A stretch of DNA of 64,000 nt, from the NCBI RefSeq assembly GCF_033807715.1, contig NC_084601.1, positions 62,001 through 126,000 of the forward strand. Reading direction: 5' to 3'. Made by a program: the position numbers and the translations under genes. Of this stretch, positions 10,878 through 40,440 are shown one piece after another; position 1 is the first letter of the stretch; every line of letters begins with the position of its first letter. This DNA comes from Cololabis saira. Its lineage: Eukaryota; Chordata; Actinopteri; Beloniformes; Belonidae. The notes under the pieces were generated by a model that was not told the DNA's origin, did no database searches, and saw only the letters and a list, made by a program, of their open reading frames with translations.

Positions 10878-11072
10878 TGTTATGATTGGATTCTATTATA
10901 TGTGTGACCGCTAGATGGCAGTAGGCCTACTGGTTTAGTTATCAACGTACCATGCGTTATTACAGGGTTGAGCAAGACTGCATGAAGACACATGTATGCT
11001 GTTAAGAACGTGAGTTAATAAACCAAGTTATTGTTATGAACACGGCCTCATCCTTCAAGCACGAACATGACA
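10878..11072 (+). repeat. 5' LTR of the gypsy element
   Basis: The 195-bp LTR begins TGTTATGATTGG and ends CGAACATGACA. AATAAA is present in GAGTTAATAAACC (about 11012-11024). A primer-binding-site-like TGGTACCAGGAG follows immediately at 11073. Confidence 0.9.
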
Positions 11073-11102
11073 TGGTACCAGGAGTAAACTCTACTAGACG
11101 AA

Positions 11103-12203
11103 ATGGATTTAAAACCACCGGAAAGTTTGAAACTGACGGGGAATGTCGACGAGAACTGGCGCACCTTCAAACAGCAGTTTCACCTGTATGTTGCGGCTAT
11201 GGGACTTGAGACAAAGCCGGAGGCAAGAAAGATAGCGCTACTGCTGACGATAGCAGGGCCACAGGGCATAGAAGTATTTAACACGTTCGTGTTTGACACT
11301 CCTGAGGATAGTGAAAAGTTGGATGTAGTGCTTGGTAAATTCGACGCTCACTGTTCTCCGAAGAAGAACGAGACGTACGAGAGGTACGTGTTTCGGTCTC
11401 GTACACAGCGGCAGCATGAGCCCTTTGATAGCTTCCTGACGGACTTGCGGCTGAAGGCGCAGTCCTGCAACTTCGCGACGTTGAAGGACTCCATGATCCG
11501 GGACCAGATTGTCTTCGGCGTGGAGGATAAAAAGATCAGAGAGAGGCTACTACGGGAGATGGAGCTGACGCTGGCAGGAGCCATTAAGATCTACCAGGCG
11601 AGTGAGCTGTCTCAAAAGCATGTGAAGACGTTCAGCGAGATGTCGCAGAGCGAGGGCGCGGCAGCGGTTGGAGCAGTGTCGTATCAGCGGAGACGGCGCA
11701 CACAGACCCGGCCTGCACAGCAGTCGGAGGACGTGATGATAAACTGCAAGCGCTGCGGCTCACAGCACAAGCTTAGACAGTGTCCAGCGTTTGGTAAGCA
11801 ATGCTCCAGTTGTCAAGGCAAGAATCATTTTGCTAAACAATGCTTTTCCAAACGGAGAGAGGGGAAGAAAGGAAGAACTGTAAACATAGTAGATGAGCCT
11901 GATCTCAGTGACACGTTCTTTGTTGGAATGGTGAATTATGAAAGTGAACAAATAAATAAACCAGACAAAGTAAATGATGTCAACAGAGAAGATAACTGGA
12001 TAGCTCCTCTAATGATAAATGGGACTGTAGTCACCATGAGATTGGACACTGGTGCAAAAGCAAATCTGATAAGCATATGTGATGTAAAGGCAATGGAAAA
12101 TAAGCCACAAATAAAAAGAAAAGAATCTGGACTGAAAGACTACAATGGGCGGCCAATCAAATTCATTGTGAATGAAGGACGAGAATCACTTCTGGGCCTG
12201 TGA
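11103..12203 (+). pseudogene. gypsy gag-protease ORF, frame broken at its end
   Basis: A 366-codon frame starts at an ATG 31 bp after the 5' LTR. It carries a capsid-like region (about residues 1-190), two zinc knuckles (CKRC...C near 216 and a clear CX2CX4HX4C, CSSCQGKNHFAKQC, near 237-250), and an aspartic protease start, RLDTGAKANL, near residues 315-324. Part of the protease appears deleted after about 12166. A frameshift at about 12200 separates it from the next frame. The products would form the particle and process the polyprotein. This copy cannot do so unaided. Confidence 0.85.
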
Positions 12204-15016
12204 AGAACTGGGGCTTGTGAAAAGAGTGTATTGCATCATCCCAACCATAAACCCAAAAAATTACTCTATGGACACAATCGTTCAGAACTTTCCAGATGTT
12301 TTCAAGGGTTTTGGTGTTTTACCCTTCACGTATAAAATACAGTTGAAAGAAGGTGCCCAACCAGTTGTGCATGCAGCACGCAGAGTTCCGGGCCCCACTG
12401 AAAGACGGCCTAAAGAAAGAACTCGACAGAATGATCATGCTGGGGGTCATCAAAAGGGTTAATGAGCCTACAGACTGGGTCAACTCAATGGTCATCACTA
12501 AGAAAAAGAATGATGAGTTGAGAATATGTATGGACCCCAAAGATCTAAATGAGAGCATAAAGCGTGAACATTATCAAATACCTACACGTGAAGAGATCAT
12601 CAGTGATATGTCAGGTGCAAGCTTCTTCACAAAGCTTGACGCCTCACAAGGCTTCTGGCAGCTGAAACTGGACGAGAGCAGCACAAAGTACTGCACTTTT
12701 AATACGCCCTTCGGCAGACACTGCTTTCTCAGACTGCCTTTCGGAATAAAGTCAGCACCTGAAATATTTCACAGAGCAATGGAGCAGATCATCGAGGGCT
12801 TGGATGGAGTTCGAGTCTACATTGATGACATCATCATATGGGGATCCACAGCCCAAGAGCACAATGAGAGACTGAACAGAGTTATGGAACGCATACAAAA
12901 GTATGGACTGAAACTCAACAAGAGTAAATGTGAGTTTGGCGTTCAAGAGATCCTGTTCCTCGGAGACAGGCTGTCTGCACGTGGTGTCCAACCAGATCAA
13001 GAAAAAATACATGCAATACAGAACATGCCAAGGCCCACCGACAAAACAGGTGTGCTACGCATCATTGGGATGGTAAATTTCATAGGAAAATTCATTCCCA
13101 ATCTGACAGCAAAGACATCATGCATACGAGAGCTTCTGCACAGAGACTGTGAGTTCAAATGGACAGTGAAACATGAGCATGAGTGGCAAAATCTCAAGAA
13201 CACACTGACCACAACACCTGTGTTGTCATTTTATGACCACACGAAGAGGGTAAAAGTGTCCACAGATGCTTCTAAAGATGGTATTGGAGCTGTTCTACTC
13301 CAGGCTGATGGTGAGCACTGGAAACCGGTAGTCTATGCATCCCGAGCTATGACAAAATCTGAATGTCGATACGCACAGATCGAGAAAGAATGTTTGGGAC
13401 TGGCGTATGGTTTGGAGCGGTTTCATAGCTATGTGTATGACCTGCCGTCTTTCACAGTCGAGACGGATCATCGACCGCTGGTTGCCATCATCAAGAAGAA
13501 TCTGAATGAAATGTCTCCACGGATTCAGCGGTTAATGATGAAGATGCAGAGGTATGATTTTGAACTCATATATACTCCAGGTAAACACCTGGTCCTTGCA
13601 GATGCCCTATCCAGAGCAACGTCAGGCGACAGTGTAAGTGCAACAGAAGTGGACATTCAGTGTCATGTGAACATGGTGTCGGCTGCACTGCCTGTGTCTG
13701 ACACAAAATCAAGACAAATAGCTGAGGCTACAGCGAAGGATGCGGAACTACAGCATGTCATGAAGAACATGGATGAGGGATGGCCGGCTGGTTCATGTCC
13801 ACAATTTTACCATGTCAGAGGGGAGCTCAGTACTGGGGACGGTCTGCTGTTGAAAAAGGGCAGGATTGTTTTTCCACAGGCTTTGAGAATGGACTTGTTG
13901 CACGGAATACATGAAGGCCATCTCGGCATCGAAAAGTGCAAAAGGAGGGCGAGGGAGTCAGTTTTCTGGCCCGGACTGAACACAGACATTGAAACATTCA
14001 TAAATAAATGTGAAACATGTCAGAAACACAGGAACAAGCAGAGCAAAGAGCCTATGGTGGTTGCTGAGGTGCCAACAGCACCATGGCACAAAGTAGGAAT
14101 GGACTTGTTTCATCTCAGAGGTAAGGACTATTTAGTGGTAGTGGATTACTACTCAAACTTCCCTGAGATGGCGCTACTAGTAAGCTCTACATCAACTTGT
14201 GTCATAACGCATGCAAAATCTATCTTTGCCAGGCATGGCATTCCACAGACTGTGGTTAGTGACAACGGCCCCTGCTTCAGCAGCAAAGAATGGCAGAAGT
14301 TTGCAGTGCAATATGATTTCAAGCATGTAACGTCAAGTCCACACTATGCACAGTCAAATGGGCAAGCGGAAAAGGGAGTTCACATTCTCAAGCAACTCTT
14401 AAAGAAAGCAGCTGACAGTGACTCGGATCCGTATCTGGCTTTATTGAGCTACAGAGCAACACCTCTTCAGTGCGGTCTATCACCAGCTGAGCTGCTGATG
14501 AAGAGGAAGCTCCGAACGACTTTGCCAAGTCATGCAGACAACAAAATAAAGCAAAAGAATCCCTCAAAGATTGAACACAAGTTACGACAACAGAAAATGA
14601 TGCAAAAGTCATTCTATGACAGAACAACCAGGCATCTTTCTCCACTGACTACCAACAACACAGTCAGGGTTGAGGATGCTGATGGATGGCGTACAAAAGC
14701 AACGGTTCTGCAGGAAGTTGCTCCACGATCATACACGGTGAGAACTGAGGACGGGCAAATCCTCAGGCGCAATCGTCGCAGTCTGTTAAAGACTCCTCAA
14801 GGGGCTGTTGGTGAGTTCAGTGTAACCTGCGGTGAATCTCAGGTAATTCCCACACCTGATATGGACTGTGACATTGACTCTCACACACCTGCTCCAAGTG
14901 AACCTGAGTTAAGAAGGTCCACAAGAGAAATCAGAAAGCCTGATAGACTTATAGAAAAAAAAAAAAGAAAATCCAATATGCATGTTAAAAAAAAAGTTGA
15001 ACAAATTGTATATTGA
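12204..15016 (+). pseudogene. gypsy pol: RT, RNase H, integrase (one upstream frameshift)
   Basis: The first part (12204 to about 12400) holds the protease-RT linker. A one-base shift near 12390-12400 moves the frame, which then stays open to 15016. RT: FGIKSAPEIFHRAMEQ and catalytic YIDD at about 12822. RNase H: STDASKDGIGAVL near 13260. Integrase: HHCC finger (HEGHLG...CETCQ, about 13908-14022), then catalytic acidic residues in GMDLF, SDNGP and GQAEKG. The long open frame after the shift suggests recent inactivation. The family resembles the widespread K02A2.6-like gypsy proteins. 15017-15207 is non-coding 3' sequence. Confidence 0.87.
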
Positions 15017-15207
15017 TGGATGTTGTGTATGTGTTCTAAATGGCCTAATATTGGCTTAGGTTTAAGTTAGCTCTGTTAGTTAGCAATCTGATAAGCTGTT
15101 TATACTGCATATGTGGCAGGGTTAGATTGCATGAGAAATTGTTTAAATAACTGACACAGCTAATGGATAATTCATGGTAATACATTTTGTTTTAGAAAAA
15201 GGGTGAC

Positions 15208-15346
15208 GTTATGATTGGATTCTATTATATGTGTGACCGCTAGATGGCAGTACTGGCTTAGTTATCAACGTACCATGCGTTATTACGGGGTTGAGCAAGA
15301 CTGCATGAAGACACACACATGTATGCTGTTAAGAACGTGAGTTAAT
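15208..15346 (+). repeat. 3' LTR of the gypsy element, left part
   Basis: It matches the first part of the 5' LTR (GTTATGATTGGATTC onward, through the CGCTAGATGGCAGTA region) and stops at AAGAACGTGAGTTAAT, where the retroposon begins. The missing part, including AATAAA, resumes after the retroposon at 20101. The first base is C instead of the expected T. Confidence 0.9.
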
Positions 15347-16728
15347 CTTTTATCAGATCATATTAGTAGTGAGATAATGTCTGCCTCCACTGAACAACAT
15401 TCGGCTGAATTGCACTCTCTGTGGTCCCCGTTTATTGGCTTCGTTACCTAGTGGGGGCGGGGGGGTGGTGAGCTCGTAGCCCTTGGGGTTGGGGGTCGGC
15501 TTGGGGGGTCTGGGGCGCGGGCCTCTGGTGGCCCCTGGGGGGCGGTGGGGGGGGCCGCGGGGCCCTGTCCCTAGCCGGTGGGGGCCTTGGGGGCCTGTGG
15601 GGGGGGTTACCTCATGGCGGTGGGGGGGGTGGCTGGGGAGGGCTCGGGCGGGGGGCTGTGGCTGGGGCGTCTCCGGGCCTCCCGGGGGGGGCGGGGCCGT
15701 GGACGTGGGGGTCCCACCCGGAGGGCCCGGCCCTGCCTGGGTGGGGGATGGCTGTCTGCGCTGGGGGGGCATTGCTGCCTTGGTCCTCCGTCGCTGGGCG
15801 GGGGCCAAGTGCCCCTGCGGATGTGGGGACTCCGGGACCCTTGGGGTGTCCGCCGGGGTGGCCTCGGGGGGGGGGGGGGGCCGGGTCCGGGGAGCGGGCC
15901 TCCCCTGACCGGGGGGTGCACGGGCGGGCGCGACGGCGGGGTGGCACCATTCCCAGGTATCTATGTCTTATGTTGTCAGTATGAATGGGAGGATGTTGGA
16001 CCGTTTCCCCCTCCGTCTGGGGGCTCCGGCGGCGCCGGGGGCGCCCTTGGAGGTACGGTGGGGCCCTTGCCCGGCTCGGAGGGCCGGCCCCCGTCTACTG
16101 GACGGGGCATTGGAAGGGTCCTGCCACGGCCGGTGGGGGGACGCGGGTGTCTTATCAGGGCCGGCTTTGCTGGTCCTGCTTCCTGGCTTCGGCCTCCGCT
16201 CCCCCTCTTTCCCCCCCTACACGATTCATACGTACATAGGCGAAGGGCGGGGGGTCCGGGTCGTGGGGGGCACTGTCCCGCGGGGCCTGGCACTCCCCGC
16301 CTCACGGTTTTAACAGCAAAATAGACACTGCACATTCAACACTTAATAAATACATTTGACAAGGACACGTAGTTCGGGAGGGGGGGGGTCGGTGTCAATC
16401 GATACTTGGCCCTCCCCCCTCCCTGTTTTTATGGCATTAATCACACGCACTCAACACCAGGGGCGGGAGGGGGTCCCACATCACCCGCGTTCCCTCACTG
16501 GCCTGGGACAGGTGGGTCGGGTTACCCGGGCCTGGCGGGGCCCGCCGTGCAGCCTGGGGTGCCTTCTGGCGGTGCTGGACCCCCCCGGGGAGGGGGAAAC
16601 GGTGCGTGATTGTATGTCTGTGTCGGTGAGAATGCGGTATGGAAGGGTCCTGCCATGGAGGATTTGAGCCTCCATTGGCAGGACATCAAAACTTAATAAT
16701 TTATGAATATTATATTATACAAAGATGG

Positions 16729-16804
<76 letters not shown>
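16729..16804 (+). repeat. (ATT)n microsatellite, copy 1
   Basis: This is an ATT/TTA run with two interrupting TAG triplets at the edges. The matching tract in the second unit is 18768-18834. Confidence 0.95.
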
Positions 16805-17421
16805 GTATAGTATATTATATTATTATTAGTATAGGTATCTGATAGGTGAATGGATGAATGAATGGGATGCCTGGGTCTGGGGCCCTCCGTTGTCGGGCCT
16901 GCACGGGTGTCGCCTTGTTGGGGGGTTCCCTCTCTCCGGGCCCGTCTCCGGTCCCCCCCGCTGCCTCTGCGGCGGGGCGCCCCTCTGGTCTTGGGGGGCC
17001 ACTTTCGTGGGGGACGGGTGCGCCTGCCCGCGTCGGCGGCCGGGGCGGCTCTGTCTCTCCGGGCAGGCTGGCCCCCTGCCCGGTGGGGGTCGTTGGCCTG
17101 AAGGGTGAGGGCCTCCTGGCCGCGTGTCCGGCCCGGACCGGGTGGCCGGGGATCGCCTGGGTCGCGGTCCGCCGCCGCGGGGTCCCTGGCTGCTTCTTCC
17201 CGCGCCGTGGGGGCCCCGCCCGCGGGCCCCCTCGGCCGCCGCCGGGGGGGGGGGGGGCCTCGCAGGCGGTGGGTTGCCTCCCTCCTACTTCTCCCCTCTG
17301 TGGGGTTGCCGGTGGCCTGGGTTCCGGGCTCTTCCGTGTCGGCCTCTGGTCTCGCGGGTGGCGGGGTTGCTCCCCCCCTTCCCCCACTATAGATACACTT
17401 CAGGTGGAGCTTTGTTTGGTT

Positions 17422-17425
<4 letters not shown>

Positions 17426-17514
<89 letters not shown>
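17426..17514 (+). repeat. (CA)n microsatellite, copy 1
   Basis: This is a pure CA run of about 89 bp, with shorter CA runs at 17537-17556 and 17574-17587. Confidence 0.97.
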
Positions 17515-17516
<2 letters not shown>

Positions 17517-18767
17517 CACTTAGTCACATGCATATACACACACACACACACACACACGCATGATCATATACATACACACACACACACATAGACATACACA
17601 CTGGCTTGTTCACCTGCATGCTGGCTCTCTAGTTTTTGGGTTTAGGTAGCGGTAGCGATAGCTTAGCTCAGACTGCGATCAGATCTCAAGATTTAGGTCG
17701 ATTGCTGTTATTGTTTTGGTTGGCTCCGTGCCGGTTTCGTGCTTTGTTTGTGTTTTTTTTTTTTGTTGCAGATTTCCAGTGCTTGACGTGTGTCTCCGTG
17801 TGTTCCTGCTTCCTGGATTGGCAGTGGATGTCGTCACCCCCCCCCCCCCCCCCGTCGCTGGGCGGGGGCCAAGTGCCCCTGCGGATGTGGGGACTCCGGG
17901 ACCCTTGGGGTGTCCGCCGGGGTGGCCTCGGGGGGGGGGGGGGCCGGGTCCGGGGAGCGGGCCTCCCCTGACCGGGGGGTGCACGGGCGGGCGCGACGGC
18001 GGGGTGGCACCATTCCCAGGTATCTATGTCTTATGTTGTCAGTATGAATGGGAGGATGTTGGACCGTTTCCCCCTCCGTCTGGGGGCTCCGGCGGCGCCG
18101 GGGGCGCCCTTGGAGGTACGGTGGGGCCCTTGCCCGGCTCGGAGGGCCGGCCCCCGTCTACTGGACGGCCGGTGGGGGGACGCGGGTGTCTTATCAGGGC
18201 CGGCTTTGCTGGTCCTGCTTCCTGGCTTCGGCCTCCGCTCCCCCTCTTTCCCCCCCTACACGATTCATACGTACATAGGCGAAGGGCGGGGGGTCCGGGT
18301 CGTGGGGGGCACTGTCCCGCGGGGCCTGGCACTCCCCGCCTCACGGTTTTAACAGCAAAATAGACACTGCACATTCAACACTTAATAAATACATTTGACA
18401 AGGACACGTAGTTCGGGAGGGGGGGGGTCGGTGTCAATCGATACTTGGCCCTCCCCCCTCCCTGTTTTTATGGCATTAATCACACGCACTCAACACCAGG
18501 GGCGGGAGGGGGTCCCACATCACCCGCGTTCCCTCACTGGCCTGGGACAGGTGGGTCGGGTTACCCGGGCCTGGCAGGGCCCGCCGTGCAGCCTGGGGTG
18601 CCTTCTGGCGGTGCTGGACCCCCCCGGGGAGGGGGAAACGGTGCGTGATTGTATGTCTGTGTCGGTGAGAATGCGGTATGGAAGGGTCCTGCCATGGAGG
18701 ATTTGAGCCTCCATTGGCAGGACATCAAAACTTAATAATTTATGAATATTATATTATACAAAGATGG

Positions 18768-18834
<67 letters not shown>
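18768..18834 (+). repeat. (ATT)n microsatellite, copy 2
   Basis: This is the shorter counterpart of 16729-16804 in the second tandem unit. Confidence 0.95.
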
Positions 18835-19454
18835 GTATAGTATATTATATTATTATTAGTATAGGTATCTGATAGGTGAATGGATGAATGAATGGGATGC
18901 CTGGGTCTGGGGCCCTCCGTTGTCGGGCCTGCACGGGTGTCGCCTTGTTGGGGGGTTCCCTCTCTCCGGGCCCGTCTCCGGTCCCCCCCGCTGCCTCTGC
19001 GGCGGGGCGCCCCTCTGGTCTTGGGGGGCCACTTTCGTGGGGGATGGGTGCGCCTGCCCGCGTCGGCGGCCGGGGCGGCTCTGTCTCTCCGGGCAGGCTG
19101 GCCCCCTGCCGGGTGGGGGTCGTTGGCCTGAAGGGTGAGGGCCTCCTGGCCGCGTGTCCGGCCCGGACCGGGTGGCCGGGGATCGCCTGGGTCGCGGTCC
19201 GCCGCCGCGGGGTCCCTGGCTGCTTCTTCCCGCGCCGTGGGGGCCCCGCCCGCGGGCCCCCTCGGCCACCGCCGGGGGGGGGGGGGGGGGCCTCGCAGGC
19301 GGTGGGTTGCCTCCCTCCTACTTCTCCCCTCTGTGGGGTTGCCGGTGGCCTGGGTTCCGGGCTCTTCCGTGTCGGCCTCTGGTCTCGCGGGTGGCGGGGT
19401 TGCTCCCCCCCTTCCCCCACTATAGATACACTTCAGGTGGAGCTTTGTTTGGTT

Positions 19455-19571
<117 letters not shown>

Positions 19572-20100
19572 CACTTAGTCACATGCATATACACACACAC
19601 ACACACACACACGCATGATCATATACATACACACACACACACATAGACATACACACTGGCTTGTTCACCTGCATGCTGGCTCTCTAGTTTTTGGGTTTAG
19701 GTAGCGGTAGCGATAGCTTAGCTCAGACTGCGATCAGATCTCAAGATTTAGGTCGATTGCTGTTATTGTTTTGGTTGGCTCCGTGCCGGTTTCGTGCTTT
19801 GTTTGTGTTTTTTTTTTTTGTTGCAGATTTCCAGTGCTTGACGTGTGTCTCCGTGTGTTCCTGCTTCCTGGATTGGCAGTGGATGTCGTCACCCCCCCCC
19901 CCAAAAAAACAAAAAAAAAACAAAAAAAACACTGGGTTTGTATGTGTATATTTATGTATGTGTACGCATTTGTGTGCGTATATATATGTATATATTAAAT
20001 ATAGTAATAATGCACATATATACACTTTTGGTTTCTACCGTCATGGTATCAATCAATAATATGTGTGCAGACAAGGTGTAAAAAAAAAAAAAAAAAAAAA

Positions 20101-20169
20101 AAGAACGTGAGTTAATAAACCAAGTTATTGTTATCAACACGGCCTCATCCTTCAAGCACGAACATGACA
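20101..20169 (+). repeat. 3' LTR of the gypsy element, right part
   Basis: It begins with the second copy of the retroposon target duplication and continues with AAACCAAGTTATTGTTAT to the LTR end AACATGACA at 20169. The intact AATAAA lies here (about 20113-20118). The gypsy duplication ATAGC follows. Confidence 0.9.
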
Positions 20170-20439
20170 ATAGCTATCTGTTTTTGGTTATTTTCATATA
20201 AAAGTACGTTTTTCAATGTTTAGAATTATTCACAAGTATGCAGTGTCATAACTACATCTCTGACGTTCATAAAAAACCAAACTGTTTGAAAATCTGTTAT
20301 GAATTGAGCAAGTTAAGGTTGTTTAAGCAGTACAGGCACCATTAAACACAATGTTATGAGTGAGCGGGCTCTCCTGTGGCAAGATGGCCGCCGTGTGACG
20401 ACGTCGCTCTGCATTGGCAGCAGCGCGGACGAGTCATCT

Positions 20440-36596
<16,157 letters not shown>

Positions 36597-36935
36597 ACAG
36601 AACCACTTGCTCTTCATTTACTACTTCACCTTTCGTCAGATTTACGGCATCATTCCCTCCATACGTCCGTGCGTGTGTGATTAAAGGAGCAGTCCAACAT
36701 CCTCAGACAAAGACGTGTTTCTGTGTCCAAGCAGGACATGATTAGAAAATCAGCAACACCTCGGGAAAAAAATGACCTGCTTTAGTCCCTTTCTGGACCC
36801 TTTTATTTGATCTTGTTGAAAACCTTCATGATGCATTATATATCATATTAGTATGATAACCCCTTTGTATAAAACATCACGTATTAAGGTTCATAAATCA
36901 AAAAGGGAAATAAAAGCCACAGAAGTGAAAGGTCA
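36597..36935 (+). terminator. vps45: vps45 3' UTR with poly(A) signal
   Basis: After the TGA at 36594-36596 there is a simple 3' UTR with AATAAA at 36909-36914, followed by a GT-rich stretch. Cleavage is expected at about 36925-36940. Confidence 0.75.
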
Positions 36936-36939
36936 CTTG

Positions 36940-39120
36940 TTCTCATTTTAATATATATACATCCCAGTTAATCTGGCATTGCCTTGAGTATCGCAGCTGC
37001 GAGGAATTGTGGGCTAGAACTGCACCCTTTCCTTTCAAAAAGTGTTTCCAAAGCTAAAGGAAGTTTAAAACTCCTTTCCTCAGCTCCTTGGAGAATTCGA
37101 CCGGCTCACGTCTTGGCCTCTCCTCAGATGCTCGGAGACCTGGCTAGTAATCTTCTGAAAAAAAATAAGACACCTGCTTGCTTAAGCATGCAGATATTTG
37201 TTTTCAGGATATATATCAATACAAAGAGATCTTCAAAAACCAACAATATCAAATAGTGGAAAAACAGTGGAAAAAAAAAATCTCAAATCCCGGTGGCATC
37301 TGTTCCACTATTTTCATGCACTTTCTAACATCCTGCCTCTCAAACAAGCTTTCATAGGTTTCTGGAACCTGCTGTATTTGCTTTCAGTTGTAATTTTGAT
37401 TTTTGATTTTGAACAGTTAATTCTGGAGCAGATTAAACATATTCATCATTCAAATGCTCCTTACACAATGACACTGTTGATTTTGTATCTGCACATTTTC
37501 TGAGTGAAATGTCCCTTTTAATTGTCTGTGTGACTGAATGTGCATAAGAGAAGGTTGTGATTGTACCAGTGAAAGTTGTAAATAACTATTGTGTTATTCA
37601 TAAAATCTGTACACAAAGTTTCCTTCTTTTTTTCTTCCTTTTTTTGTTTGTTGTTTGGATAGAAGGAAATGGATGTTGACGTGGGGAAAGCAAAAACTGT
37701 TTGTTTCAAACAGAAGATGAACTTAAAGGGTGCATAAGGAGCAAATATAGATGAATAGATTCTTTATTCTCTTTGCACATTTCCACACAACAAAATACTC
37801 TTGATAAAAGTCCTTTTTCACAGCAGCAAATGGATACTATTGGCTGTAGCAACAATTGAATAAAATAACCGGCACAAAATGAATTTACCTACCAAACTGC
37901 GATGACTAAAATGGATAAGGTAGTGCAGTTTAAATAAATGGAAGGACCAGAAATAAGACATGACAAGGAATGTCTTTAAGCTATGAGAGCATTTCATTAT
38001 AGATCAGAGGTGGACGTCTGTGAACATTGTCTGCATGCTACAGAGGAGCATGTCCAGTGTTAGATTTTACTATTTGATTTAGAAATGCTGCTCTTGTTCT
38101 CCTGGCCGTGGCACTTTTTTTTCTTGTATTGGAAAAAGCATCTGAGAAGACTGTCTCAAGCTTTTTTTTTTTCTTTTCTGTTTTTGTGAAGACAGCTGCT
38201 TTGGTTGAACAGAACATCAGAGGTTCCTGATATTGACCCAAAATGCTTGAAAAAACAACCACCCATAAAACTGAGCAAATTGACAGCGACAGTGATTTTG
38301 TGTGATTGGATCCCTTTGAAGTGTGAATTAACCTTGTTTTATTACAAGCGCTACAGTTTTTGACAAAAAAAATGAATCAGACAGAAATAAAATGTTTGTA
38401 ATTGAGGTTAACCATTCAGTGGGCCTGCTGGTCGACATAAAAACACTTCCTAACTGCTCTCTGGCCAAGCACAGGCCAGTCGGGACGCTCTCAAAATAAG
38501 AGGCCAATGCACCGAGTGTCAGTGAAGATTTATCAGGAGACCATAGTTTGTGTGGACTGTCAGAATATTTGTCTTTAGCATGTCCACACTCACCGAAATG
38601 ATATCAAAGGTGCAATCATTCTCCATTACTTACAGTATTTTCCTCTGTTAATAAGCAACTTAACTTATCTTTGAAAGTATGCTCCTAAAATGAAAATGTG
38701 TTAAAATATATAATTTAACCTGAAGTCAAAATACTTAAAGTGGCGGAAAAAAGAGAAGCAGCCCAACGATCTTAGGAATCAGTGTGTCAATGACAGAATG
38801 CTGGCGTTTCATACATTTCAAAGAAACTTAAAGAGCGGAAAAATACATCAAATTAGTCCAATCAGCCACAAAATGCCACAAAACTGATAATACATAAATG
38901 TAGAATGGCAGCACAGACATGAATTAGGCTGTTAATGTTTCAAATTGTGCCAGCAAGATGCAAAAATACAGTAAAGATGAAAATAACATTAAAAAAACAA
39001 GTATAAAGACAAGAAAAGCCACACAAAGGACAGAGACACAACACGAAAACAACCACAAGAGACAGAAAACAGCCTTTATTTTTTCTGAACCTTTTCTGAA
39101 AAGAATCAAAGCCACTCCTC
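36940..39120. other. Intergenic, mostly AT-rich
   Basis: No gene or clear mobile element was recognised. 36985-37160 is more GC-rich and looks like a fragment of a dispersed repeat. T runs occur near 37625-37650 and 38158-38180. Short ORFs have no recognisable motif. Confidence 0.5.
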
Positions 39121-40440
39121 TTTCTTTTATGATGATGGATGTACACTAGTAAAAACTCACATTTGAGGAACTGGAAGTAATACATTTTTTTTCATGATCA
39201 GAACCAAATACAGTAAAATGATGAGTGATTAAAGCAGCAGGAATGTATGGATCTGCTGTGTCCAGATCTCAGGGGTCAACACACGCTCTAGCAGTGTGAA
39301 TAGATGTCCATTTATCTTATGTAAAAAAGCAAACTCTTTGAACTGGTTTTGGTCAACACGCAGTTTCCAGACCAGCCTTTGTAAGAGACGACTCTCTGAA
39401 CTCAACTCACTTATCCCTCCTTTGAGTTCCCCCGAAGGTCCTGCTGATCCAGAATGGAGGTTCTACTCCGAGCAGTTTTGTTTGGTCTGATGCTGCTGAG
39501 CTCCAGCGTTGCATTTGCAGCTGAAGAATGTAACATCCCACCAGAGGTGCAACGACAGGACCTGCACACGGTGGGAATCGATATATTCATGTCAGTGGTG
39601 TTATTAAATCTCTCAGCAATCATTCAGCATTTTTACTCCTTGAGGTCTACAAGAAAAACTGTTAAACAGAGACAGACATGATGCTGCCATGCTGTTTGTG
39701 GTTACTACCCGTCTCTGTGGTCATGTTTAAACTTGTTCCTGCATACAACCCATGTTTGTTCTCACAGTTGTCAGAGACGCGCTGGGTTTTGGTTGAAGCG
39801 TTTTCAGACAATCTAGCCTGGAATTACTGAATTATGCCAACAGCTCCATAGTGGAGATGCAGTGCAAAGGTGACAATCAGACTTTCAAGTTAATTGAGAG
39901 AAACATAGTGGAAATTTGTCACACAGCAGCAGTTCAGCACCTCTTTTTCATTGAGACATATGAAACCTTTGCTGCAGGTTTGATTTCCATATCCTGTCAT
40001 GTTACTGTGCATCTTGTTCAGAAGCAGTTTTGTCTTTTCCAGAGCTGGAAAATGTCTTGTCTTGCGTGTCAATGGATCAATTTCTGATCCTGAGACGTCC
40101 AACCACTCCCTTCATGTGCACAGTGATGGTGAGTCCCAAATAAGTCCAGAATGTATCTGATACATAGCCATCATGTCTAAAAATGTCATGAAGAGAGAAC
40201 AGGTCATCACCAAAAATTCCTTCTGAAACTAAGACAAAACAGAAATCCCAGAAAAATGTGTGATTTTTGTGATAATTCAGATTTTCATCCCATGCATTTG
40301 ATGTTATAGTTTTATGCATCGGGGCCTTCGGTGACAAACTGAGAGGTCTCCAGTGAAAAAAAAAAAGAGCCCTAGTCCAAAGAGGAAGCACAGAAATGTA
40401 CCAGCTTCAGTTTCAAGTTTGTTTTTGAATCTGGCTTGTT
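39120..40440 (+). pseudogene. Orosomucoid-like lipocalin pseudogene (first copy, truncated)
   Basis: This is a duplicate of the gene at 49952-52750. Exon 1 (39454-39570) is intact and encodes the same signal peptide plus the AEECNIPPEVQRQ start. Exon 2 (39768 to about 39907) reads through the conserved W and VLVEAF but then diverges and hits an in-frame TGA. The donor is lost. Exon 3 (40043-40128) is recognisable with its donor. The similarity ends near 40435 in intron 3. Exons 4-6 are absent. The TATA box of the partner (TATAAAAA) is changed here to TATGTAAAAA. It is therefore a broken tandem duplicate. Confidence 0.88.

Larger units (their letters stand above)
15790..17851 (+). repeat. First copy of the 2.06-kb tandem unit in the retroposon
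   Basis: It starts GTCGCTGGGCGGGGGCCAAG and ends at the C run after GGATTGGCAGTGGATGTCGTC. Order inside: G-rich segment, a 90-bp non-GC-rich island near 16305-16375, G-rich segment, (ATT)n, GC-rich segment with C/G runs, (CA)n, then an AT/T-rich end that includes (T)10 near 17751. It differs from the second copy by microsatellite length, a 23-bp insertion near 16107-16130 and a few substitutions. Confidence 0.93.

Noticed and set aside
15353..17523. Long Pro/Gly/Arg-rich ORFs on both strands (also 17636-19646)
   Set aside because: They occur in several frames on both strands at once in very GC-rich sequence, run through microsatellites (His-Thr and Cys-Val runs from CA repeats) and match no family. 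Base composition explains them.
36984..37256. 90-codon ORF after vps45
   Set aside because: It does not start or splice like a gene and lies in repeat-like sequence. No family signal.
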